Shown piece after piece: positions 1-8,967 of a stretch of DNA of 64,000 bases (position 1 is its first letter; the number at the start of each line of letters is the position of its first letter). Both the position numbers and the translations under genes were made by a program. The stretch spans positions 46,336 to 110,335 of the forward strand of contig JAHJYA010000104.1 in NCBI GenBank assembly GCA_018826895.1. Direction: 5' to 3'. The DNA comes from Gammaproteobacteria bacterium (GTDB taxonomy: Bacteria; Pseudomonadota; Gammaproteobacteria; Pseudomonadales; Pseudomonadaceae). The notes beneath the pieces were generated by a model. It did no database searches, was not told the origin of the DNA, and was given only the letters and a program-made list of their open reading frames with translations.

Positions 1-468
1 GGTGTGCTCGACAACCGCCTCGATCTGGCCATCGGCGCCTTCTCCACGCGCATGAACGGCCTGGTTTACCAGCCGCTGTACCGCGAGCAGCACTGGCTGT
101 ACTGCAGTGAGCGGCACGCGTTGTTCAGCGAGCGGCGCATCCCGGCAGAGGTGATCACCCAGCAGCGCATGGTCGGGCGTGGCTACTGGAGCCAGGCCGA
201 GCTGGCACGGCATGGTTTCAAGCACAGTGCGGCTACCGTGGAGTCGATGGAGGCGCAGTTGATTCTGGTGCTCTCCGGCGCTTATGTCGGCTACCTGCCC
301 GAACACTATGCCCAGCCGTGGGTCGATCAGGGCCGTCTGCGTGTGCTGCTGCCGGCGACTTTTGGCTACCAGGCACCGTTCTCGCAAATTCTGCGCCGCG
401 GCCGCTCGCGTGAGCCGTTGCTGCAGACCTTCCGCGACCTGCTCAAGGCCCAACTCAACGGCGCTTGA
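1..468 (+). CDS. LysR-family transcriptional regulator, C-terminal substrate-binding part (truncated by window start)
   Basis: Open frame from base 1; LysR effector-domain-like sequence (LDLAIGAF...[24 protein letters not shown]). Confidence 0.75.
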   Translation, partial: GVLDNRLDLAIGAFSTRMNGLVYQPLYREQHWLYCSERHALFSERRIPAEVITQQRMVGRGYWSQAELARHGFKHSAATVESMEAQLILVLSGAYVGYLPEHYAQPWVDQGRLRVLLPATFGYQAPFSQILRRGRSREPLLQTFRDLLKAQLNGA

Positions 469-600
469 ATGGGCTCAAAGCCAGGTTTTCCGCCTCTTGG
501 CGTAAAGTCTTATTCAGAAATAATTTGTTTGGCCGAATCATTGCGCATGTCCGGCGTGCTCTACACTCATTTGCAGGACCGAATCTCCAGGGAATTATCA

Positions 601-2165
601 TGCGCCAAAATCTACCCGTCACACAGCGCGAGCGGACCTTCAATGAGCATGAGCGTCTGATCTCCACCACTGACATGAACAGCAATATCACCTATTGCAA
701 TGATGCGTTCGTCGCCATCAGCGGTTTTACCCGCGAGGAGTTGATTGGTCAGCCGCATAACCTAGTGCGTCACCCCGATATGCCGGAGCCGGTCTTTGGC
801 CATATGTGGGAAACCATCAAACAGGGCAAACCCTGGATGGGGCTGGTCAAGAATCGCTCGAAGAATGGCGACTTCTATTGGGTCAGCGCTTATGTCACGC
901 CGATTTATGAAGCCGGGCGCATGGTCGGCTACGAGTCAGTGCGCTCGCTGCCTAGCGAAGCACAGAAGCGTCGTGCCGAGGCCCTGTACGCTCGGCTGCG
1001 GGCCGGTAAGTCGGCGGTACCGAGCCTCGGTTCCCTGTTTCAGCAACTGTTCCTCGCCTGGCCGCTGTTGTTGTTCGGCGCGTTGATCCTGGTGGCGCTC
1101 ACGGTGCTTGACGGGCCTTGGCTGATGGCCGCCATCGTTGCACTGCTGGTGGTGATGGGGGTGGTCCAGCAGCGCTGCGCACGGCAGCTGATTCACAAAA
1201 CCCTGGCTGAACACCCCAAGGCGTTTACCAGCCCGCTGGTAGCCCTGACCTACAGTGACAACCCGGGCGCTCAAGGCTTGCTGGATCTGGCGATGATCAG
1301 CGAGGAAGCGCGCTTGCAAACCGCCCTGACGCGTATGGAAGATGCCGCCACCAATGTGCGCAAGCACTCCGCGCAGTCGGCGCAACTGTCAAACTCCACT
1401 GCTGAACTGCTTGATCAGCAGCGCGCAGAAACCGATCAGTCGGCCACTGCGATCAACGAAATGGCGGCGACCATTCAGGAGGTCGCGCATAACGTGCAGA
1501 ACACCTCCCTTGCCGCCCAAGATGCCGAGAGTCTGTCCCAGCAAGGACGCGAGCTGGCTGTCGGTAGCCTCGATGCGATGAAGCACATGGCTACGGCGGT
1601 GTCCGACATCGGCCAGGCAGTGAATGACTTGGCCAACTCGACCCAATCGATTGGCAGCGTGGCCGATGTGATTACCTCTATTGCCGAACAGACCAACCTG
1701 CTCGCGCTCAACGCGGCCATCGAAGCTGCCCGCGCAGGCGAGCAGGGCCGTGGCTTTGCCGTGGTGGCTGATGAGGTGCGTTCACTGGCCTCGCGGACCC
1801 GCGAGTCGACCCAGCAGATTCACCAGATCATCGCTTCGCTGCGCGCGGGTGCCGAGCGCGCGGTGGTCACGGCCCAACGCGGTGATGAAATCTCGCGGCA
1901 GAGCGTGCAGAGCGTCGAGTCGGTACGCACTGCGCTGGACGGCATCAGTGAGTCGGTCAGCCGAATCACTGGCATGAGTCAGCAAATGGCTTCCGCTGCA
2001 GAGGAGCAGAGCCACGTCGCCGAAGACATCAGTCGACAGATCACGCGGATTGCGCAGCTCTCCGACAACAGCGCCGGGCAGGCTCACCAGGGCGCAACGG
2101 TTGGCCGTGAACTTGAAGAAATGGCGGACTATCTGCATAGCCTGGCCGAGCGCTTCAACCGTTAA
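601..2165 (+). CDS. Aer-like methyl-accepting chemotaxis protein with N-terminal PAS domain
   Basis: [11 protein letters not shown] start; PAS signature ([32 protein letters not shown]); MCP signalling hairpin ([38 protein letters not shown]). The ORF track start at 465 is upstream of the likely start. Confidence 0.92.
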
Positions 2166-2169
2166 ATGC

Positions 2170-2224
2170 TGGGTCTGTCCGAGTACCGCGGCAACGCGGC
2201 TCGCGACGAAACGGCAACAGACCT
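2170..2224. repeat. Palindrome family 2, copy A (gggtctgtcc...gcggcaacgcggctcgcgacgaaacggcaacagacct)
   Basis: Inverted-repeat ends gggtctgt/acagacct; shared core with copies near 18.3, 21.6, 32.2 and 36.4 kb. Confidence 0.65.
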
Positions 2225-2259
2225 AGCCAGTACTGTGTCGCATGGCGATGCTACTGTTT

Positions 2260-2354
2260 GTGGGAGCCGCGCCCCGCGGCGAATGCCAGGGGCAACGCCG
2301 ACGTCACTGAATGGCTGCAATCGATTCGCCCCGAGGCGGGGCTCCTACACGAAA
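2260..2354. repeat. REP-like inverted repeat (gtgggagccgcgccccgcggcgaa ... ttcgccccgaggcggggctcctac)
   Basis: Long inverted repeat with the form of Pseudomonas REP/BIME elements, intergenic between the aer-like gene and tapT. Confidence 0.65.
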
Positions 2355-2405
2355 CATCCTGGAGTCAGGCTGTCAGGTGACAGGCTTCGTGGCACACTGC
2401 GCAAC

Positions 2406-3005
2406 ATGTCCCGACCCTCATGCCCTCGCTGCCAACGTCCGCTCACGCATTGCTTGTGCGCGTTGATCCCAGCTCTCGATAGCCGCACGCGGGTGCTGAT
2501 TCTGCAACACCCGAGTGAAACCACCCATGCCCTGAATACCGCACGCCTGGCGGCCCTGGGGTTGCGTAATGCGCAACTCTGTGTAGGTGAAGTATTCGAT
2601 GATCTCGCGCAGTGGCTGGAGCAGCCGGGCTATCGGCCTTGTCTGCTATTTCCGGGAGACGAGGCGCAGGTGCTGGCAGTACCGGCGAAGACCGATACGC
2701 CGCTGTTGCTGGTGGTGCCCGACGGCACCTGGCGCAAGGCGCGCAAGCTGTTGCACCTGAATCCCATTCTGGCGGCCTTGCCGCGTGTCAGCCTGAGCGC
2801 TGTGGGCGCCTCGCGCTATCGCCTGCGCAAGGCGCCTGAGGCGGGTGCTCTCTCGACCATTGAGGCGATAGTCGAGGCATTGCAGGTGCTGGAGGCACCG
2901 TCCACATTCGAGGCCCTGCTACGCCCCTTCGATGCCTTGATCGAGGGGCAGATTGCGGCGATGGGTGAGGCTACCTACCAGCGTAACCACTTGCACGCCG
3001 AGTAA
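2406..3005 (+). CDS. tapT: DTW-domain tRNA-uridine aminocarboxypropyltransferase
   Basis: MSRPSCPRCQRPLTHCLCALIP Cys cluster, VLILQHPSE, VPDGTWRKARKLL motifs. Confidence 0.85.
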   Translation: MSRPSCPRCQRPLTHCLCALIPALDSRTRVLILQHPSETTHALNTARLAALGLRNAQLCVGEVFDDLAQWLEQPGYRPCLLFPGDEAQVLAVPAKTDTPLLLVVPDGTWRKARKLLHLNPILAALPRVSLSAVGASRYRLRKAPEAGALSTIEAIVEALQVLEAPSTFEALLRPFDALIEGQIAAMGEATYQRNHLHAE

Positions 3006-3016
3006 GTCTGTTGGCC

Positions 3017-3544
3017 TCAGGTGGTGGACGGCGGCGCCTGATCGGCCTGCACCCAGCGCTGATGCAGCTCCACAGTCAGGCTTTCGATGCGCTCGCTCAG
3101 TTGCGCTGTGCGGGCCGTCAGTTCGGTATTGCGTTGCAGCAGATCAAGCAGGAGCTGGCTGCTATGGGCGGCGATGTCCAGGCGCTGTTCATTGGCCATG
3201 GCCAGGGCCTCGCGGTGCTGGGCATCCGCCTCGGCGTGAGCCTTGTCGCGCGCCGCCTGGCGCGTCTGGGCCAGGAGTATCAGCGGGGCGGCGTAGGCTG
3301 CCTGCAGGCTGAAGGCCAGATTAAGAAGGATGAACGGGTAAGCATCGAATTGGGTTATCCCCGCCACATTCAGAGCAATCCAGCTCAGCACGATGGCTGT
3401 CTGGGCACCGAGGAACAGCGGTGTACCGAAGAAACGCGCAAAGGCCTCGGCCCGCAAGGCGAAGCGGTCGTTGCCGAAGACGCTGGCCAGGTGTGCATGG
3501 GCGCGGTGGAAGCGCAGGTGATCGGGGGCTTTAGGGCTGTTCAT
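3017..3544 (-). CDS. DUF1003-like membrane protein
   Basis: Two hydrophobic helices with FGTPLFLGAQTAIVLSWIALNVAGITQFDAYPFILLNLAFSLQAAYAAPLILLAQTRQAARDK, typical of DUF1003. Confidence 0.75.
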   Translation of the reverse strand: MNSPKAPDHLRFHRAHAHLASVFGNDRFALRAEAFARFFGTPLFLGAQTAIVLSWIALNVAGITQFDAYPFILLNLAFSLQAAYAAPLILLAQTRQAARDKAHAEADAQHREALAMANEQRLDIAAHSSQLLLDLLQRNTELTARTAQLSERIESLTVELHQRWVQADQAPPSTT

Positions 3545-3618
3545 CACGGTATCCCAGGGCTGGCCGAAGGTGGCCTTTGCGCAGTCTATGCGCTCCCTGG
3601 GCGGGTGTGTCGGCAACC

Positions 3619-4977
3619 TCAGCGCTCACGCAACGCTTCGGAACGGGCCTTGAGCACGGGCTTTAGCAGGTAGTCGAGCACGCTCTTGTTGCCGGTGATG
3701 ATGTCGACCGTGGCGACCATCCCGGGGATGATCAACAACGGCTGCTCGTCGCTGCCCAAATGGCTGCGGTCGGTGCGTACCTGAATCAGGTAGAAACTGT
3801 TGCCTTCCTCATCGGTGATGGTGTCGGCGCTGATCAGCTCCAACTGCGCCTTGAGCCCGCCGTAGAGGGTGTAGTCGTAGGCACTGAACTTGACCATGGC
3901 TTTCTGCCCGGGGTGCAAAAAAGCCACGTCTTGCGGGCGGACCTTGGCCTCAATCAGCAGGCTGTCGTCTAGCGGCACGATCTCCAGCATGTCGCTGCCG
4001 GGCTGCACCACGCCACCGATGGTGTTGACCTTGAGCTGCTTGATGATGCCCCGTACTGGCGAGGTGACGGTGGTGCGGCTGACCCGGTCTTCGATGGCCG
4101 AGCGGGTAGCGGTGATCTTCTTCAGTTCGGTGCGCAGCTCGTTGAGTTCGCGGAAGGCTTCGGAGCGAAAGGCCAACTCCGATTCATCGACCTTGCTACG
4201 GATTTCACTGATCGCCGATTCCGCCCGCGGGATCGCCAGGGTTGTGGCGTTCAAGGCACCGCGTGCTTCCACGGCGCTGCGTTGCAGGCGCAGGATTTCC
4301 ACTTGGGAAATCGCTCCGGTGGCCACCAGCGGCTGCGACATATTCAGTTCCTGCTGCAGCAGGCCAAGGCTGGAGCGGTATTGTTGGGCTTTGGAGCGGT
4401 ACTCGGCCAACTCCTGGCTCTTCTGCCGCAGTTGCTCGCCCAGGGTACGTTGCTCGCTTTGCAGGCGTTGTTGGCGCGAGCGGTACAGAGCCAGCTCGTC
4501 TTCGGCCAGTTGCGGCGCTTCGCGGCTGATTTCCTCGGGCATCACCAGGTCGCGGCCCTCGGCTTCGGCACTCAGGCGCTCGATGCGCGCGGTCAGCGAC
4601 AGACGATCGGCTTCGGTTTCCCCCTGGTTGGAGAGAAAGCGCGTGTCGTCCAGGCGCAGCAGCACGGCGTCTTTCTCTACCACCTGGCCGTCGCGCACGA
4701 AAATTTCGCTGACGATGCCGCCTTCCAGGTTCTGGATCACCTGGATCTTGCTCGACGGGATCGCCTTGCCCTCGGCGGTGGTGACTTCATCAAGCACTGC
4801 GAAATTTGCCCAGACCAGTGCCGCCAGCAGGCAGGCACTGACCGCCCAGACGGTGACGCGGCTGAACCAGGGGCTGTTCTCCAGGATGGCGCCTTCCACT
4901 TCGGGCATGTAGGCGAGGTCTTCGCGTTGTCGGCGCCAGCCGCTGAAGTAGCCAGGTGTTGAGGAGGGTTTGGACAT
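3619..4977 (-). CDS. lapC: HlyD-family type I secretion periplasmic adaptor (LapC-like)
   Basis: Single TM helix, long coiled coil, VTSPVRGIIKQLKVNTIGGVVQPGSDMLEIVP motif; located next to LapB-like ABC transporter. Confidence 0.9.
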   Translation of the reverse strand: MSKPSSTPGYFSGWRRQREDLAYMPEVEGAILENSPWFSRVTVWAVSACLLAALVWANFAVLDEVTTAEGKAIPSSKIQVIQNLEGGIVSEIFVRDGQVVEKDAVLLRLDDTRFLSNQGETEADRLSLTARIERLSAEAEGRDLVMPEEISREAPQLAEDELALYRSRQQRLQSEQRTLGEQLRQKSQELAEYRSKAQQYRSSLGLLQQELNMSQPLVATGAISQVEILRLQRSAVEARGALNATTLAIPRAESAISEIRSKVDESELAFRSEAFRELNELRTELKKITATRSAIEDRVSRTTVTSPVRGIIKQLKVNTIGGVVQPGSDMLEIVPLDDSLLIEAKVRPQDVAFLHPGQKAMVKFSAYDYTLYGGLKAQLELISADTITDEEGNSFYLIQVRTDRSHLGSDEQPLLIIPGMVATVDIITGNKSVLDYLLKPVLKARSEALRER

Positions 4978-4989
4978 GGCAAGACTTCC

Positions 4990-7146
4990 TTAGGCGGCTG
5001 CGGGGCCGACACGGCCTTTGCGCAGAGCATCGATGACCACATCCTTGGGCCCGTCGGCGACGATATGACCTTGGTCCAGCACCACTAGGCGGTCGACCAG
5101 GCTGAGCATGCTGGTACGGTGGGTGATCAGCAGCAGCGTCTTGCCTTGTGCCAGGCTTTGCAGGCGTTGGCGCAGGGTTTCTTCGCTGGTGTTGTCCATG
5201 GCGCTGGTGGGTTCGTCGAGCAGCAGGATCGGCGGGTCGAGTAGCAGTGCGCGGGCCAGCAGCACGGCCTGGCGCTGGCCGCCGGAGAGCAGCTGGCCGC
5301 GCTCGCCCACGGGGCGGTCGTAACCTTGCGGGTGTTGCCGCGCCAGCTCGCTTACACCGGTCATCTCGGCGACTTCGAGCATGCGCGCGTCGTTGACGTA
5401 GCGCGCCCCCAACGTCAGGTTGTCGCGCAGGCTGCCGGCCAGCAGGGGCAGGTCGTGGGCGACGTAGCCGATCTGGTGACGCAGGTCAGCGACATCCAGC
5501 TGGCGCAGGTCGAGGTTATCGAGCAGTACCTGGCCCTCACTCGGGGTGTAGAAAGCCATCAGCAAGCGGGCCAGAGTGCTTTTGCCCGAGCCGCTGCGGC
5601 CAATGATGCCGACCCGCTCGCCAGCGGCGATTTTCAGGTTGATTCCGGCCAGGGCCGGCTGGCCCTGGCCGGCGTAACTGAAGCCGACCTGACGCAGCTC
5701 GATGGCGCCCTGCAACTGGGTCCGCTCGAGTGGCCGCTGACTGGCCTGGCGTTCTTGCGGCAGGGCCATGAGCGCATCGGTGCTGGTCATGGTCAGGCGC
5801 GCCTGCTGGTAGCGGGTGATCAGCCCGGCGATTTGCCCGAGCGGCGCCAGCACCCGGCTACCGAGCATGTAGCAGGCGACCAGCGCACCGACGCTGAGCT
5901 GACCGGCGATGATCATGTAGACACCGGCGACTATGGTCGCCATGCCGGCGAGTTGCTGGAAGAACAGCGTGCCGTTGGTGGCCAGCGAGGCCAGATAGCG
6001 GGCGTGGCTGTCCAGACGGGTGAGGGCGCCGTGGGTCTTTTCCCACTGGTGCTGGCGTTCGCTCTCGGCGCCGCAGCTCTTGAGCATTTCCAGGCCGCCA
6101 AGGGTTTCGATCAGCAGTGCCTGGCGCTGGGCGCCCAGAGCCAGGCTCTTTTGCACGGTGTCGCGCAGGCGCATCTGGATCAGCAGGGCAAAGCCCATGG
6201 TCAGCGGAAAGGCCAGCAGTGGGATGAGCACCAGCCAGCCGCCAAGCAGGCCGATGACTAGGATCATCAGCAAGGCGAAGGGCAGGTCGATCAGGCTGGT
6301 CAGGGTTACCGCGGTGAGAAATTCACGTAGGCCCTGGAAGTCATGGATGCTTTGGGCGAAGCCGCCGATGGTGGCCGGACGGGCGCTCATCGACATGCCG
6401 GTGATGCGCTCGAACAGGGTGGCCGAGAGCACCACGTCGGTCTTCTTGCCGGCGCTGTCGAGCAGGTTCGCGCGCAGCACCCGCAGCAGCAACTCGAAGC
6501 CCGAGCCGATAAGCAGACCGATGGTCAGCACCCACAGGGTCGAGAGCGCCTGGTTGGGCACCACACGGTCGTAGGTCTGCATGACGAACAGCGGCACCAT
6601 CAGCCCCAGCAGGTTGATGATCAGGCTGGCCAGTACGGCGTCGGTGTACAACCAGCGCGACAGTTTCAGGGTGTCTCGAAACCAGGCCTCGACCCTGGGC
6701 AGCAGCGGGCTACGGGCATCTTCAAGGGCGTGTCGGGGGCGGGCGAAAAACGCCTGGCCGGCATACACCTTAGCCAGCTCGTCGCGGCTGACCCACTGCT
6801 CGCCGCCATCGGCTTCGCACGGCAGAATCAACGCACGGTCGCCATCCCACTGACGCAGCACGGCGCAGCGGCCATCGTTAAATAGCAGCAGTACCGGCAG
6901 ATTGAGGGCGTCGATGGCGCTCAGCTCACGGCGCAGTACGCGGCCCTGCAGTGCGGCGCGGGCGGCGGCGCGCGGCAGCAGTTCGGCACTCAGGCGTTGT
7001 TGCGCCAGCGGCAGGCCGGCACTCAGGCTGCCACGGCTGACGCTGCAGCCGTGCAGGCGGCAGAGGATCAACAATCCGTCGAGCAAGGGGTCATCGTGAC
7101 CCAGGCGCGGGTCGACTGCGGGCCCGCTTCGTTCCATGCTGGTCAT
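4990..7146 (-). CDS. lapB: Type I secretion system permease/ATPase (LapB-like) with N-terminal C39-like domain
   Basis: Walker A GRSGSGKSTLARLL, ABC signature LLSGGQRQAVLLARALL, Walker B ILLLDEPTSAMD; ABC TM region. Confidence 0.92.
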   Translation of the reverse strand: MTSMERSGPAVDPRLGHDDPLLDGLLILCRLHGCSVSRGSLSAGLPLAQQRLSAELLPRAAARAALQGRVLRRELSAIDALNLPVLLLFNDGRCAVLRQWDGDRALILPCEADGGEQWVSRDELAKVYAGQAFFARPRHALEDARSPLLPRVEAWFRDTLKLSRWLYTDAVLASLIINLLGLMVPLFVMQTYDRVVPNQALSTLWVLTIGLLIGSGFELLLRVLRANLLDSAGKKTDVVLSATLFERITGMSMSARPATIGGFAQSIHDFQGLREFLTAVTLTSLIDLPFALLMILVIGLLGGWLVLIPLLAFPLTMGFALLIQMRLRDTVQKSLALGAQRQALLIETLGGLEMLKSCGAESERQHQWEKTHGALTRLDSHARYLASLATNGTLFFQQLAGMATIVAGVYMIIAGQLSVGALVACYMLGSRVLAPLGQIAGLITRYQQARLTMTSTDALMALPQERQASQRPLERTQLQGAIELRQVGFSYAGQGQPALAGINLKIAAGERVGIIGRSGSGKSTLARLLMAFYTPSEGQVLLDNLDLRQLDVADLRHQIGYVAHDLPLLAGSLRDNLTLGARYVNDARMLEVAEMTGVSELARQHPQGYDRPVGERGQLLSGGQRQAVLLARALLLDPPILLLDEPTSAMDNTSEETLRQRLQSLAQGKTLLLITHRTSMLSLVDRLVVLDQGHIVADGPKDVVIDALRKGRVGPAAA

Positions 7147-7158
7147 GCCTGGCTCCTG

Positions 7159-8550
7159 CTACTTCATCTCCGGCAGCCGGGCTTGACTCTTCACATCGGA
7201 GAGGGCGACGGCAGCGGCTGGTACGACGACCTGCTGCTGACGCAGCAGATCACCCATGGCAGCGATCACGCGGAACATCGAGTACTCCTCGGTGTAACGC
7301 ACTTCGCTGTAGCGACGGTTGGCCGTGAACAGCTCGTTTTCGCTGTCGAGCAGGTCGAGCAGGGTGCGCTGACCGAGGCCGAACTGTTGCTGATAAGCCT
7401 CGCGTACCCGTGCCGTGTTGTCGGCGTAGTCACGTGCCCTGGGGGTCTGCAAGCGGGCGTTTTCCATGGCGTTCCAGGCCAGGGCAAGGTTCTCGTTTAG
7501 CTGACGCAGGGCGTTGTTGCGGATGTCCATGGCCTCGTTGATCTGGTGCGAGGTCGAACTCAGGCGCGCCTTGTCGCGCATGCCATTGAACAGGTTGTAG
7601 TTCATCACCACCGCGGCACGCCAGCTGTTGTAGTGGCCTTCATCACCCTGCACGTTATCGTCGGCGCTGGTCGCCAGCTCTACGTCGAAGCGTGGGTAGA
7701 ACGGCGATTTTGCTACCTCGTACTGTTGCTCTGCGGCATTCACGTCGGCCTGGGCCGATTTCAGGAAGGGGTTATTTTCCAGTACGGCCTGGCGTGCGCT
7801 GGCCAGGTCCGCGGGCAATGCGCTGCGGGCGGTCGATGGGGTGACAAGCTGATCCGGCAGATGTCCGACCACGCTGACGAAACTGGCTTCGGCGTCGGCC
7901 AGGTTGACCTGCTCGGTGTACAGGTTGTTTTCCGCCAGGGCCAGGCGCGCGCTGGACTGATCGAAGTCGGCATTGCTGCCCACACCCTGGCGGCTGCGCA
8001 GGTCGATCTGGTCATTGATGCGCTGGTGCGCGAGCAGGTTGTTCTGCGCCAGGCTGACCATCTCGCGGCGCTTGAGCACCTCCAGATACACCTCGACGGT
8101 ACGCAGCGCCAGGCTTTCGGACGTACCCAGCACACGGTAGGCCCGCGAGTTGACCACCGCTTCGGTGCGGTTCACTTCATTGGGCGTGGCGAAGCCGTCG
8201 AAGAGCATTTGCCGCAAACGTACTTCGGCGTTGCGGTTGTTCAGGGTTTCTGTGTTGTGGTCGCCCAATGCTCGTGTGCTGGGGCTATCGGTGTTCTCTC
8301 GGCCATAGCCAACCAGCAGGTCGACGGTCGGCAGGTAGCCACCTTTGGCGATCTTCACCTCGTCATCGGCAGACAGGCGGCTGTTAATGCCGGCGCTGAT
8401 TTCGGGGTGGTTATCCAGCGTGCTCTGGATAGCTTCAGACAGGGTGATGGCAGGAACCTGCGCACAGACCAGGGTCATGGCAACGCCTGCCCACAACGGA
8501 TGTAGTGCCCGCATGTGATGGATCTCCTTTGTATCGTTCTTGATCGCCAA
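7159..8550 (-). CDS. lapE: TolC-family outer membrane protein (LapE-like)
   Basis: Signal peptide followed by ITLSEAIQSTLDNHPEI...; TolC coiled-coil repeats; next to T1SS genes. Confidence 0.9.
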   Translation of the reverse strand: MAIKNDTKEIHHMRALHPLWAGVAMTLVCAQVPAITLSEAIQSTLDNHPEISAGINSRLSADDEVKIAKGGYLPTVDLLVGYGRENTDSPSTRALGDHNTETLNNRNAEVRLRQMLFDGFATPNEVNRTEAVVNSRAYRVLGTSESLALRTVEVYLEVLKRREMVSLAQNNLLAHQRINDQIDLRSRQGVGSNADFDQSSARLALAENNLYTEQVNLADAEASFVSVVGHLPDQLVTPSTARSALPADLASARQAVLENNPFLKSAQADVNAAEQQYEVAKSPFYPRFDVELATSADDNVQGDEGHYNSWRAAVVMNYNLFNGMRDKARLSSTSHQINEAMDIRNNALRQLNENLALAWNAMENARLQTPRARDYADNTARVREAYQQQFGLGQRTLLDLLDSENELFTANRRYSEVRYTEEYSMFRVIAAMGDLLRQQQVVVPAAAVALSDVKSQARLPEMK

Positions 8551-8967
8551 TTAATTGGCTTTTTCTTCTTTTAGAAAATTCAGTCTTTCTAAGATCGCAG
8601 CTTACGAACATTTCCAAAGGAGCCTCAGAACGATTCTTCACATGCTCTATGCCGAAAAAATCTTATGCAAATTGTGAGAAGCAGCACACAGTTTTTCTAT
8701 GTATCCCCGTTTTTGTTGGGTTTCAACAAGGCCGGGTCATAAAACAAGGGCTGTAAACGGTTTGGCACGATTTAGGGCGGGGTTGGTTTTGTTGAGTTCT
8801 GACGGGGCAAGTGTGCGACGTTTTTATGGCGCTACATTTTTGCAAAGCATATGCGCCGTTGTTTCCGACTCAACTGCACTGGATGACGCCCAGCGTTGTG
8901 GAAGGCGCGTTTCGGCCTTTTCTGGCAGATGTCGACAGCGTCGACAGGGGCAGTGAGGGAAGGAATC

